Below, in pieces: positions 37,524 through 48,923 of a DNA stretch of 64,000 bases. The DNA comes from Micractinium sp. NFX-FRZ (lineage: Eukaryota; Chlorophyta; Trebouxiophyceae; Chlorellales; Chlorellaceae): the NCBI GenBank assembly GCA_029339195.1, contig JAPTJF010000148.1, forward strand, positions 62,001 through 126,000, in the 5' to 3' direction. Below the pieces are notes generated by a model. That model was not told the origin of the DNA, searched no databases, and worked only from the letters and a program-made list of their open reading frames with translations. Numbering within the stretch: position 1 is the stretch's first letter; each line of letters begins with the position of its first letter. The position numbers and the translations under genes are program-made.

Positions 37524-40500
37524 ATGTCCACCGCCGGTGGCCGCATCACGGCCAGTGCGGGCTCCAACCTGATTGGCGTCCACGCTGCCGACCGCAACCA
37601 GGAGGCGACGTGCTATGTGGGAAACATTGACCCGCAGGCCAATGAGGAGCTGATCTGGGAGCTGATGGTGCAGGCGGGGCCTGTGGGTGAGTGCCCTGCT
37701 GGCTGACGGCATGCAGGGAGGGCTGCTTGTGTGCAGCCTGTCGGCAGTGTGGCGTCAGTGGCAGGAGGCAGCAGCAGGCGGCGGCGGCAGCGGCAGCAGC
37801 AGCTGCAAAACCGGCGGCACAGCTGGCTGCCACGGCCAGAACTCAAGAACTTCCTGCAGCGATCCAAGTATGCAACTGCTGCCTTGTTGTGCAGCTCGGC
37901 AGCTGCCGCTGGTGCCACTGGTGCCGCGGCTGCTGCTGCTGCTGCTGCTGCTGCACCGCCGTGCTCGGCACACTGACCTGCTGCTGGTCTTGCTGGTCCT
38001 TTGTTCGCTTCTACTGCTGCAGTGAACGTATACCTGCCCAAGGATCGCGTGACCAACGAGCACCAGAGCTACGGTTTTGTGGAGTTCCGGTCGGAGGAGG
38101 ATGCTGACTATGCCATCAAGGTGGGTGCTGTGCTGTGCACGCTGTGCCATGCATGCTGTGCTGTGCTGCGCTGTGGACTTGCAGTGGCAGGACGGAAAGA
38201 AGCATTTAGTTCGATGTGTGGACTGGGTGTGCTGTGATACTGTGTGGGTGTGAGGTGTTGGCAGCCGCGTGTAACGCGGTGCACCCGCCTTGCTGCGATC
38301 ATGACGCTGTGCCGATGTTGCACCGCTGCCTCCTCATTGCCTGCATGGCCACAACACATGTACCGCACCGCCCGCAGATCCTGAACATGGTGAAGCTGTA
38401 CGGCAAGCCGCTGCGCGTGAACAAGTCTTCGCAGGACCGCAACACAAACGAGGTTGGGGCCAACCTGTTCATTGGAGGGCTGGATGCTGAGGTGGACGAG
38501 AAGGTGAGCAACTGATTAGAAAGGGCTGGTCTGTTCATTGGGCATTGGCTGCGGGGATGGACGAGAAGGTGAGCAACTGAAGTGGGGGCTGCTTTGTTCA
38601 TTGGGCGGGGACGTGTGGAAGAGGAGATGGGCAGATGCTGATGGGGGCTATGGGAAGGGCAAGCAGCTGCTTGGGGTGAACAGCTCACCCTGCCCCTGCC
38701 GCTGCCGTCCACCACCCAGCCTCTCATCCCCGCCTCACTCCCGTCCTCCGGCCTCGATCATGCCTCCTCTGTGCCGTCCTCTCCGCCTGTGACGTGCTCG
38801 AGGCGCAAGCTCCGACCCCTAACTCAAGCTTGCTACGCATCTCCCTCTGTCCTCCCTTGCAGCTGCTCTACGACACCTTCTCCGCCTTTGGCGTGATTGT
38901 GAGCAACCCCAAGATCATGCGGGACCCGGACACCGGCCTGTCCAAGGGCTTTGGCTTCCTCTCTTTTGACTCCTTTGAGGCCTCAGGTGGGGTGTGTCTC
39001 TAGTCGATGGGGCAGGCGGGCCGGGTTGGGTGGATAGTGATGCAGATTGGGTGCACAGCATGCCGTGTGGCGGAGCAGTGGAAGTCCGATGTGTGATGAT
39101 GGGCAGGCGGGCGCAGGGTGATTTCCCGTTGTTGGGGCGTGCGCAGCCGGCAGGCTTGCTTGGAACACAGCAGGCGGCGCTGCCGACCGTCACCACTGTT
39201 GCCGCCCTCTGGCACTGACTTGATATGTGGTACCACGCTTTGGTACTGCAGATTCTGCGCTGGAGGCAATGAATGGGCAGTACCTCAGTAACCGCCCGCT
39301 CTCCATCTCTTACGCCTATAAGAAGGACACCAAGGGCGAGCGGCACGGCACGCCTGCCGAGCGCCTGCTGGCTGCGCAGGTGGGGGTGGTGCCACTGCTG
39401 CTGATCTCATCATGTGACCATGCTGCTGCCGCTGCTGCTGCTGCTGCTGGCTGCTGGCAGCTGACTGTGCTGGTGGGCAGGGCGGCATTGCTGATAATAC
39501 CGCTGTTGCTGCTGCTGTTCGCTCATCTCCGCTGTTCCCGCCTCCTTCCCCCTCCCGTCCTCCCGCAGAAGCGCGCCAAGGAGAAGAAGTCGAGCCGGCC
39601 GCACACCATGTTTGCGACGGGGCCTCAGCAGGCGCCGCAGCCGGGGCTGGAGCTGGAGGCCCCTCCCCCCCAGGCAGCCATGGGGCCCACAGGTTTTGCT
39701 GCAGGCATGCCCATGCCCCCTCCGCCGGCCATGCCGCACATGGGGGTGCCAGGTGAGGCGGGGCAGGGGCGGGGGTGGGGCGGGAGGAGAACAGACATGG
39801 TGCAGGGGTGGGGCGGGCGGAGCCATAGGAGGTGTGGCTGGCTGCAGTTCAGGTCAATCCGGCGATGTGCACGTTGCTGCATCTTTGGGTGCTGTATGTT
39901 CCACTGAATGTTGTGTTTCGCCTGTTTATCACTCTATGCAGGCATGGCGCCGCCCCCGTGGGCCATGGGAGGCCCGCCCCCGCCGCCGCCGGGCGGCATG
40001 GGCATGGGCGGCCCCCCGCCGCCGCCGCCCGGCTCGCAGCAGCAGGGCGCGCCGCCGCCGCCGCCGTGGCTTCGCGGGCCGCCTCAGGGCAGGGACGGCC
40101 CCCCCCCGCCGCCCCCCGGTGGGGAGATGCCTCCGCCGCCGCCGCCGGGCATGGGCGGGCCACCGGGCAGGGACGGGCCGCCACCACCACCGGGCATGGG
40201 TGGGCCGCCCGGCATGGGGGGCCCGCCTGGCATGGGCGGGCAACGGGGCCCGCCACCGCCGCCTTGGGGGATGGGCCCACCCTTTGGCATGGGGGGACCG
40301 GGCATGCCGCCGCCACCGCCGCCTGGCATGTATGGCCGCGGCCCGCCGCCGCCGCCACCTGGCATGTTCATGCGGGGACCTCCGGGCATGGGCGGGCCGC
40401 CGCCGCCACCTGGCATGTTCATGCGCGGACCTCCTGGCATGGGTGGGCCGCCGCACGGCATGGGTGGGCCGCACCCCGGCATGGGCGGCCAGCACCCCGG

Positions 40501-40699
40501 CATGGGGGGGCAGCACCACGGCATGGGTGGCCCCGGGATGCCGCCCCCGCCGCCAGGCATGGGTGGGCCGCCGCCGCCGCCCCAGCAGCACCAGCAGCAG
40601 CAAGGTGGCGCGCCCCCGCCGCCACCGCCCCAGCAGCAGCAACAGCAGCCGGCGGCGGACGTGCCCCCACCCCCGCCACCGCCTCCCGCAGCATCCTAG
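37524..40699 (+). CDS. SF3B4: splicing factor 3B subunit 4 (SF3b49)
   Basis: U2 snRNP component that contacts SF3B2 and pre-mRNA near the branch site. Seven exons give 526 residues: 37524-37686, 38023-38120, 38378-38503, 38863-38986, 39252-39379, 39569-39752, 39942-40699. RRM1 covers about residues 25-103, with RNP2 CYVGNI and RNP1 YGFVEF. RRM2 covers about 112-190, with RNP2 LFIGGLD and RNP1 GFGFLSF. The linker [19 protein letters not shown] and the following [11 protein letters not shown] are typical of SF3B4 just after RRM2. The C-terminal half is a long Pro/Gly/Met-rich tail of [13 protein letters not shown] units, also typical of this subunit. The intron after 38503 carries two copies of the exon end and donor. 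Confidence 0.96.
38503..38612 (+). repeat. copies of the SF3B4 exon 3 end and donor
   Basis: The exon end CTGTTCATTGGAGGGCTGG...GACGAGAAGGTGAGCAACTG is followed in the intron by CTGTTCATTGGGC...GGGGATGGACGAGAAGGTGAGCAACTG (about 38531-38580) and a third partial copy TTTGTTCATTGGGCGGGG (about 38593-38610). The second copy keeps a full donor. Confidence 0.85.
39959..40690 (+). repeat. in-gene repeats coding the SF3B4 Pro/Gly/Met tail
   Basis: Many diverged units of GGCATGGGCGGGCCGCCNCC code for GMGGPP-type peptide repeats. The reverse strand is also open through most of this region because of the base composition; that is not evidence for an antisense gene. Confidence 0.8.
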
Positions 40700-41262
40700 G
40701 TTTGTCCTGCCCTGCTCATCCCAAGCCATTTGCACTCGCGGGCGAACAGAAGAACAACACCCACTTGCCCTCAAATCTATTCCCAATCTTCTGCTTCCAT
40801 TTCTGTCACGGCTCCTGCTCGCTGTGGTTGATCCTCTTGCTCGCATTGCACCCTCTTGCTTGCACCCCTCTTGCTTGTCCCCTACTGCTCAAACGTACCG
40901 ACGTGTGCAACACACCCAGTGTCCTCATGGCATTAAAGTTTTAGCCGGCGTCATGCTGCAGCCACTGAGACTGTTACATCCCCATTTTGGAAAACCGTGG
41001 CCCTCTGCCTGCCCCGGCATGGCATGCAAGCGGGACCAACCACCGGTTGGTGCTACCACGGACGGCGCCCGCCAGCCGCCAGGTCACCGCCGGTCCCGCA
41101 GCACACATCGTCATGCATGCGCGCTGCTCGTGTGCAAGTCGGTTTGTTGCTGCTTCGATTGCTGATCCCCGAGCCAGTCGCAGCTTGCGTCTTGTCTGGC
41201 AGGCCAAGCTTGCGCGTGCCGTTAGCCCGCTTTAGACTGATTATAGCCGGTCAACTGACATC
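40700..41262. other. intergenic region, SF3B4 3' flank and upstream of the TPR-like gene
   Basis: No gene or TGTAA motif seen. Third-position composition of the short frames here is not like that of the genes. Confidence 0.5.
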
Positions 41263-44200
41263 ATGGCATCATCCAGCATGTGCACGACAGTCTCGAGCGG
41301 CCAGCGCGTGGCGGCATGCAGGCCAAGTCGCAGCGGTCGTCCAGCGCTCACCGCGAGCAGCAGCCAGCGGTGTAAGCTGAGCTTGCGGAGCACCACAAGC
41401 GCTGGGATCGCGACATCGCAACAGCAGGCAAGCCTAGCCGCCCACTCCTGCCTGCCTGTCTTTGCCTGCCCGCCACTCTTGCCGCCACTGCGAGCTAGAT
41501 AGTCCGCCACTTTCCCATCCTGCCTGCATCGCACATCCCACTGCCGTCCGCTCGTCTGCAGCAGCGGCGTGGCACCTGCACTCCCCCAGCAGCGGCGGCC
41601 GGCGAGGGGGAGGCTGCGCAGCCTGTGGAGGCGGGCAGCGCGCCGCAGGGGTGGGAGCAGGCCCAGCGCATCTCTACCGATGCACTGGCCATGATGTCAA
41701 TGGGGGATGCGCTGACAGCTCGCATCATTCTGAGGAAGGGTGAGTGCGTGCTTTGACACTCAGGGCAGGAGGAGCACAGGGTGGTTTGAGTGGGGGTGGG
41801 AAGGGCTGGGGGACAGCTTCGTGCACATCCTTCTGAAGCCAGCTAGGGGGCATGGCAGCCAGGCCACGGCGGCTGCCACGCGGGCCACTGCTTTTGTGCG
41901 GGCGCCGCACCATGCAGGCGGTAGGGCGCGGTGGTGCTCGAACAGGCTTGGGGTACACTTTCATATTCAACAGGAATCTGGTGCGGTGCTGTGCTCAGCC
42001 CGCACATGGTGCTCAGCCCGCGGTGCTGCCCCAAACCTGCCCCTTCCCAGCCGCCCTCCGCCTGCCTGCTCCCAGGTGGGAGCAGAGGCACACGGCCACT
42101 CCCGCTTCTGCTGCCAAACTCATAAAGATCCGTGCCTCTCCTTCGGCCTGCCGTGCCGCTGTGTGTGTGCCCGCAGGCATTTCGGAGCTGAACGAGCAGT
42201 ACCCGCAGGATCCCTCGGTGGCGCTGCTTCACACCCAGGTGCGCATTCCGGGGTTGAATCAGCAGTACCAGGAAAAGACCCCTCGGTGGCGCTGCTGCAC
42301 ACCCAGGTGCGCATTCCGTGGTTGATTGAACAGTACCCGGAAAATACCCCTCGGAGGGGCGCTGCTCCACGCCCAGGTGGGTGAACGCTGCCCTGCCCTG
42401 TGGCGCGTCACCCCTCGGAGGGGCGCTGCTCCGCACCCAGGTGGGCGAACGCTGCCCTGTGGCACCTCGCCCCTTGGTGGGCCTGCCCTGCGCCGACACC
42501 ACAAGACAACGACAGAACGCACAGTGTCGCGTTATGTAGTAGTGCATTTGCAGCCTGAAACTGACATCCCTCCCTGTGCAGCTTCAGAAGCGGTTCAACG
42601 AGGAACCGAAGGCACGCGGGGGGTTCCACGCCTGCCGCAAGCTTAGCAGTGCTGTTGTCATGCCACCTCCTCTGTTGCAGCTGTGGAACATTTTCAATGA
42701 CGAGGGGGAATATGAGGAGGCGCTCGAGCAGGCGCAGGCGGCCTATGACCTCATGATCTGTAAGTGTGTGTGTTTTGATCGTTTTCAACCTACTCACACT
42801 CGGTGTTGGCCGTTGCAGCTGTCATTGCCCAGTGTGGGGGTGGGTGTGGGTAGGGGTGGCAGCGTGAGGAGGGGTGGCGGAACCCCAGCATGCTGTGTCG
42901 CTGCCGCGACAGCCGCATCTCCTGCACCGCCCCACACAGCAGCGGCTAGATGAGGGCGGGTAAAGCAGCCCGGCCCACCGGCACCGCCCATCTCTTGCCG
43001 CCCCGCCTGCCTTCCCCCCCCGCTCCGACGCTGCCCTGTCACCCAGGCATGCCCCGCGCACCGCCCGCTGCGTCTCTTCTGCCCTGCAGCCTACTTTGGT
43101 GAAGACAGCGCTGATGCAGCCTTCCATGGCATCCGCCTGGGCATCTCCATCATTGGTGCGCTCACCCTCTCCTCAACGCTGCCGCTGTGCTACACACACT
43201 CTTGGTGCTGCTGTGCTACACACACTCTTGGTGCTGCTGTGCTACACACACTCTTGGTGCTGCTGTGCCACAAACACACATTGGTGCTGCTGTGCTACAC
43301 ACACTCTTGGTGCCGCTGTGCCACACACACACATTGGTGCTGCTGTGCCACAAACACACATTGGTGCTGCTGTGCTACACACACACTGGCTGGGTGGCTG
43401 CTTACCTGCAGAGGCCGACCTTGGACCTTGGACCTTGGACCTTGGACCGTGCTGAGCATCCGCTGATGCCGCTGCCTGCTCCCGCTGCCCCAACCAAGAT
43501 GCTGTGTGCAACTGCCCCCTGCCCTCCCCACGTTCCCCCCTTGCCCGCCCGCAGAGACCAACGGTGACATGGACCGCGCCCAGGTGTTGCTGATGCGGGG
43601 CGGGTCGACGGCAGCCCACAACTTGGAACGTTTTTACACCCGCCTGCAGGAGGTGGAGGCGGCGGGGCAGGACCCTGGGGTGAGTGCGTGCTGTGCCGCG
43701 CTGTGCTGTGCTGTGCTGTACTGTGCCGCGCTGCGCTGCGCTGTGCTGCGCTTTGCCAATGTGCTGTGCTGCGCGAAGAGGCATCTCTCTCCTGGTATGC
43801 AACTATTTCTGCCCCTCTTTGTATCCTGGCAGGAGGTAGCTGATGATGCACACCAAGACGCTTGATACTGGCACTGGCACTGGCAGTGATTGTCGTTTAC
43901 TTCACTGCTTCTCCACCATCCTCTGAAACGTGTTTGCACCCCCCTGTTTGTTCACCCCTGCAGGATCTCATGGTGCACACCAAGAAGCTGATGCTGGCCC
44001 TGGCTGAGAGCAACTTCTATGGCGCCCTCGGCGTGGTGCGCAAGGCGCTGCAGGAGGCTGACGAGCTGGGTGAGTGGGGGGCCATCAGCACCATCAGCAT
44101 CATCACATTCCACGGAGACAGCGGGCCTCTGGAGACAGGGCATGGCAGCCCCTGCCCTCCCCTCAGCCTCTGCCTTCCTCCCTCCTGCCCGCCCGCCTGC

Positions 44201-44887
44201 CGCCTTTTGCCGGTGCAGAGGCGCCCAGGGCGGCGCTCGTCCAATCTTGCGGTGTCGTGCACCCTGCTGTGCACCCTGCTGCTTACGCTGTCACACCCAT
44301 GCTCAGTTGGAAAGCAGCTGCAGCCTCCACTCAGCCACCAGCTCGCCCGCTCCCGCCCCCGCCCGCTCGGTCCTCTGTGCAGAGGTGCCCATGGCAGCGC
44401 TGGAGGAGGCCTGGGTTGGGGGCTTCAAGCAGATGGGCATGGCCCTGCCGCCGGATCACCCCATGTTCGAGACTGCCTTCCGGGAGCTCGCCAGGTGGGC
44501 CCCTGTGCACCTAGCCCCCAAGTGGGCACCGGGCGGGCGGAGTGGGCCCCCGGGGGGGCAGGAGGAGAAGACCTCTGGTTGCGGTGCACTGTAGTGGAGA
44601 GAGCAAGGGGCCAGCACGCCCCACGATCGACAGTGCCCCACGGTTTCGTATGACATAAGCAGCGGCCCGGTGATAGGTCTCGTGCATTCTGAGCGGGTGT
44701 GCTGGTCGCTTTTGCTGGCTGCAGGCTGGTGCCGGACGCGGCGGGCCGCCCGTCGCTGCAGGCGGAGCTGGAGGGGGCGCAAACGAAGCTGAAGGAGCTG
44801 GTGTATCTGATGAAGCAAGTGGCGCCAGAGGACGGCGGGGCGGCAGGAGCGGGGCAGCCGGCGGAGGAGGAGGGCTACTTGCCGTGA
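41263..44887 (+). CDS. TPR-like helical-repeat protein, probably plastid-targeted
   Basis: Nine exons give 384 residues: 41263-41427, 41562-41739, 42177-42238, 42582-42759, 43090-43155, 43555-43679, 43964-44069, 44383-44494, 44725-44887. The first about 55 residues (start MASSSMCTTVSSGQRVAA) are rich in Ser/Thr/Arg/Ala with no acidic residue, as in a chloroplast transit peptide. The rest is helical with TPR-like pairs: DALAMMSMGDALTARIILRK, LWNIFNDEGEYEEALEQAQA (a good TPR), AYDLMISYFGEDSADAAF and MVHTKKLMLALAESNFYGAL. The last exon has a coiled-coil-like helix (ELEGAQTKLKELVYLMKQV) and an acidic end. I do not recognise a named protein. The first intron needs a GC donor to keep frame; a GT donor at 41370 would change phase. 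Exon 42582-42759 could itself be split. Confidence 0.65.
42239..42460 (+). repeat. three copies of a TPR-gene exon with its donor
   Basis: The exon 42177-42238 codes ISELNEQYPQDPSVALLHTQ. Copies follow directly at about 42246-42313, 42307-42385 and 42405-42450, each keeping the CCTCGG(T/A)GG...CACACCCAGGTG-type end with the donor and diverging in the 5' part. All lie in the following intron and in the same orientation. Confidence 0.85.
43178..43392. repeat. minisatellite of about 26-bp units
   Basis: Around eight units of GGTGCTGCTGTGCTACACACACTCTT, with variants CTGTGCCACAAACACACATT, fill most of the intron between exons 43090-43155 and 43555-43679. A short (CCTTGGA)n repeat follows at about 43421-43446. 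Confidence 0.9.
43690..43752. repeat. pentanucleotide (CTGTG)n tract
   Basis: An imperfect CTGTG/CTGCG run in the intron after exon 43555-43679, starting within 11 bases of the donor. Confidence 0.75.
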
Positions 44888-45519
44888 CAGAGTGCGTGTG
44901 CTCCTCTGGCAGCTTGCCAGCTTGTAAGCAGCTTGTAAGGCGGCGGAGTTCCTTGTGCACCGGTATCCCAGGCCGCGTCGCTGCCGGCTGGCGCACTTTT
45001 GTGTAGGGTTGGCAGCGCAGCGGGGGATGGCTGGCCACCTCGCACGAGTCTTTGGGGCGCAGTGGGAGTGCAAGCAAGGTGGTCGCCTCTCCTGGAGCTG
45101 GTGCTGCTGGATCCCTTGTGGCTGTGGACACTGCACCTGTAGCCAGGAAATACGCGCACGTAGGGCTTCTGCTGGGTGCTGCAAGGGCACTGGCTACGGT
45201 TCCTGGGGTGCAGACTTGGATGTATATGCTCGTGCAGGGTGCTTTATGAAGGATGCTGAGGACACCAACATCCAATGGAGCTGTCATAGGAGGAGGATCC
45301 TCTACAGGAACTGGGGTGGGAGCCCAGGCGCTTGCTTGCTTGCTTGCCACGGTTTTGACCGCCGGGCGGCAGCCATCATCTCCCGATCAATGCAAATCAG
45401 GCATTGAGCAGCGCAAAGACAGAGGGCACGGCTGGCACCAGCCGCCCACACCCACTTACCCACCGACGCAGGGGCGGCCCCTGAGCCCCACAAACACCCC
45501 ACATCCGACCTGCAGCGCC
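44888..45519. other. intergenic region with TPR-gene 3' UTR
   Basis: Holds two TGTAA motifs close to the TPR-gene stop (separate entry). An open frame of about 65 codons at 45052-45249 was examined and not accepted because its third positions are A/T-rich, unlike the genes. The rest presumably contains the next gene's promoter. Confidence 0.5.
44923..44938 (+). terminator. tandem TGTAA poly(A) signals of the TPR-like gene
   Basis: TGTAA at 44923-44927 and again at 44934-44938, inside a short direct repeat CAGCTTGTAAG, 36-51 bases after the stop codon. TGTAA is the chlorophyte poly(A) signal. Confidence 0.55.
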
Positions 45520-47938
45520 ATGGTCTTGCTGCTGCCAGACCAGAGCCGGCAGCGCGCGGAGGAGGTCCTGGGCGAGAGGTTGGCTGCGGCAGCCTCGCTT
45601 CCCCCTGACCAGCGGAGACCGGAGGCAGCCGCGTTTGTGGAGGCCTCCGCACTGCTGCAGCAAGCCCGCCGGCTGCTGCCAGGCGGTGCGCTCCCCAGCG
45701 GCGGCGACGTCGCAGGGCAGCCGGGCTCAGCGGCGGCAGCGGCGGTGCTCGGCCCCAACGGCCTGGGCCGCGGCAGGCTGCTGCTGGCCATCCTGCTCAT
45801 TGCACGCGCAGACTACATCAGCCCGCAGCCCCTGCTGTCCACCTGGGACGTGGGCCGACGGCTGGCGGCCTACATGTGCTGCCTGCCCACCGAGGGCGTC
45901 GGCAGGCTGCTGGCGGCAGCGACGGGCGCGGGCAGCCAGCAGCCATCGCCGCGGCTGCCCAGCAAGCAGGAGCAGCAGCAGGAGCAGCCAGTGCAGCTAC
46001 GGCATGCAAAGCAGCGCCAGCCGCAGCCCTCCAGGCTGAGGCCCCAGCAGGAGCCGCAGCAGGAGCAGGCGGTAGCAGCAGGCGAGCAGCGGCAGCACCC
46101 AGCAGCAGGCAAGGATGAGCAGCAGCAGCAGCAGCAGCAGCAGCCCAAGAGCAACCCTCACCTGCGCACGCGCAATCAGAAGCGACAGCAGGAGGAGAAG
46201 GAGGCGAGGCGCGGCGGCGGCACGCGCATGGCTGCCGGCGTGTTGTTGCTTTACAGTTGTGCGGCGTGCGCAGACTTGCAGCGGGTGGCTTTCGAGGCCA
46301 TCAGGGCTGCAGCACGCGCGGCACAGCTGCTGGGCGAGCCGGCCTGCGCCCAAGCGGTTGCCGCCCAGCTGGCGGTGCTGCAGGGCGCCGGGCTGCAGCT
46401 GGGCCAGTGCAAGCCTTTGATGACGGCGGATCAGCTGCAGCACGCGTGCTGGTGCCGCGTGGCCGAGCGCGGCAGCCTGCTGCTGGCCAAGCACAACAAG
46501 CCCAGCGCGCTGCTGCTCACCGGCATCTCCCGCCTGCGCCTCTCAGCCTCTCAGCTGATGGAGCTCGAGGCAGCGCTTGCCTCCAGCGTGCGCGCTCTGC
46601 TGGAGCTCGACCCCAGCAGCATGAAGGGCCTGACCGCAGCAGGCACAGCGCTGAGCGCGCTGGGCCACCCGCGGCAGGCAGCACGCCTCCACCTGCGTGC
46701 CCTGCAGCTGGCGGCGGCAGCTGGCAGCGAGTACTGGGCGCTGCGGGCAGCGGCAGCGGCAGTTGCGGGGCCAGACGGCATGCAACTCAGCGGGGGCGCC
46801 TCCCTGGCCACGGCTGTGGCGGTGCTGCAGCATGCAGATGCTGCAATGGCCCGCTGCGAGCAGGTGCTCCCGGATGCGTGGATGCAGCGCCTGCACTCGG
46901 ACGTGTCGTGCGGCCGCCGGCGGCTGGCGGCTGCGCAGGCGCAGGTGACGATGCTGCAGCAGCTGGCAGAGGAGGGCGGCACCGATGGTGGGGATGCGAC
47001 ACAGAAGCCGGCGGGCACAGCTGCAGCAGCAGCCATAGCTGCCGCCGCCGCAGCAGCAGCAGCAGTAGCAGCTGACGGCGCCAGAATTGTGTCTCCTGGC
47101 AAGCCAGGAGGCGTGGCGGCAGGCAGCGTGGCGCTGCGCAAGCAGGCGGCAGCACGGCTGGCCAGCGAAGTGTTTCCGGCAGAGGGCGATGGCGACACTG
47201 AGGCCGGCACGGCAGCCCCTGGCATGCCGGTTGCGGCGCCCACTGCCCTGCATGCTCCTGCCCCAGCCGACCCTCGCAAGGACGGGCAACGTCCCGACAG
47301 GTGAGGCAATCGAGCCGGCTGCTGTGGCCTTGTGCTGCCCCCGCCCAGGCTTGGGTGGGGCACGCAGCCTGCCTGCCAGCCTGCCAGCCAGCCTGCGCCT
47401 GCATGCGAGAGGTACCACCGCTGCCTGCTCTTTGCCCAGCCGCGGCGCTCACTCGCCTCCCTGCCATCTCGCTGCCGCCGTTGCGCTCCCTCTCTCTGCG
47501 CCCTCTGCTCTGTCGCTGCGGTCCCTCTGCTCTGCGCTCTTGTCGTCGCGCTCACTCGCCTCCCTGCTGCATGTGCCCCCCTGTGTGCCCCGCCGCAGCC
47601 GCCCCGTGGGCCCCCTGCAAGCGTTGATGGATACTGATGGCCCCGCTGTCCCCTTCACTCCCGACGGCATGTCAATGGAGGACCCAGGTGGGCCACCTCC
47701 CCCGTGCCAGCTCAGCACTGCCATGCCAGCTCAGCGCTGCCAGCTCAGCGCCCAGCTGCCGTGCCCCCCCATCTGTTGCTTGCCTGGGTGCCTTGCTGCT
47801 GCCGTGCTGCCCCTTCTGGTGGCAGGCCACACACAGCCAGACACCCCACGCCCCACTGGCTTCTTTGGCCCACTGCTGTGTGTTGCGCACGCTCTGCCCG
47901 CAGGTGCCCCAATCATGGTTGCAGCGGGGCTCAACTGA
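45520..47938 (+). CDS. Gln/Ala-rich helical protein, unknown
   Basis: Three exons (45520-47300, 47599-47687, 47904-47938) give 634 residues. The 1.78-kb first exon is much longer than its neighbours' exons. I recognise no family. The N-terminal about 150 residues are Ala/Leu-rich helical. A Gln-rich, low-complexity segment follows (about 45960-46145), then a basic patch (RNQKRQQEEKEARRGGG). A long Ala/Leu helical region (about residues 240-520) follows, with possible TPR-like pairs such as GHPRQAARLHLRALQLAAAA. The C terminus is short and specific (RPVGPLQALMDTDGPAVPF, then MEDPGAPIMVAAGLN). The frame is open upstream of the ATG to 45253, but that part has no coding-like base use, so ATG 45520 was chosen. 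Confidence 0.6.
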
Positions 47939-48923
47939 GGATGTGCCGCAGCAGGAGCGGCGCTGCGATGCGGCACAAAGGGCTGCCGCTCTTCTGTGCA
48001 CCCCCTCCTGCTCACTGCCGAATATCAACGGTCTGTCCTTACCCTTGGCAGCCCTCTTTCTTATCGCAACCTATTGCACACACTGCATGTGCTATCAGCT
48101 GCGATTGCTAGCGCCCTTCCCACTGCCGCCAGAATATACGTTCTGCACCCCTGCCTCTCTGTCTATAGCCGCTTTTCCGTGATTCCCCTTCCTCCAAGCT
48201 GGCATGCTCTGCTGCCTTCCCTTCAGCCACACTTTCCTCTGCCCCTTGTCCTTGTTCAGCCGTGCACTCACTGAGTAGCCATGCATGCACTGCGTACCGC
48301 GCCCGCTGCCGGCCCCCCGCCGGGGCTTGCCTTCATGTGTCCCATCCCGTTGTTAGCTCCGAGTCGGGGCTCCGTATTGCGCCCATTACAGCAGCCTTGC
48401 GTGCTCCCGCATACCGTGTCCCCTGTGTCTCCCTTGCTGGGCGCCCCTGAAAGAGACGGTGAGAACCGGCCCCACCCACCCTGCTAACTTGCACGTGCAC
48501 TTCCCGCCTTTCCCTCCAAGCTCTTGGCTAACACTCCTCGTACTTGATCCCGGTGAGGTGGAACTCTTCCTTCACCCTCATCCTCACCGCATGCCTTGCA
48601 CCTTCCACGCATCACATCGACCCACCCACCTCCCGCTCCTCCCGCCGCCCAGTTGCCTGCATCCGACCGCCCAGCAGCCCGCTGCATTCACTCTGATCAT
48701 CCTCTTGTCTCCAAGCTTGGCAATGCCTCACAATTGATACTGTAAACCTGCAATGGCACTGTGTGGAGCTTGTAAGAGTGGGTGGGTGGGTAGGTGGGCC
48801 GTGAGGTGCATCTAGGTGGCGCGCCCGCCTGGCAGCGGTGCCGCAGAGGGCGCAGGCAGTGCCGCCGCTCTCTCTGACATACCCGGCCAGCTCGCAGACG
48901 TCCATCCTCGGTCAGCAGATAAA
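47939..48923. other. intergenic region upstream of Cpn10
   Basis: 985 bases, pyrimidine-rich on the plus strand. Two TGTAA motifs (48741-48745 and 48771-48775) may end the preceding transcript; that would imply a 3' UTR of about 800 bases. The plastid Cpn10 promoter must lie between there and 48923. No heat-shock element with correct spacing was found. Confidence 0.4.
48741..48775 (+). terminator. candidate poly(A) signals TGTAA (two)
   Basis: TGTAA at 48741-48745 and 48771-48775, about 800 bases after the stop of the Gln/Ala-rich gene. The distance is long, so confidence is low. Confidence 0.3.

Noticed and set aside
39929..40846. Long minus-strand frames opposite the SF3B4 tail (up to 305 codons)
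   Set aside because: Translations are reverse-complement images of the Pro/Gly repeat region.
39612..41165. 517-codon plus-strand frame rich in Arg and Trp over SF3B4
   Set aside because: It is an off-frame reading of the SF3B4 tail running on into the 3' flank.
45052..45249. Plus-strand open frame of about 65 codons upstream of the Gln/Ala-rich gene, in the same frame as that gene
   Set aside because: Third positions are rich in A and T, unlike all accepted exons, and an in-frame TGA separates it from the next gene.
44511..45350. Minus-strand open frame of 279 codons
   Set aside because: It overlaps the last exons of the TPR-like gene and is open mainly because of base composition; no domain or splice logic supports it.
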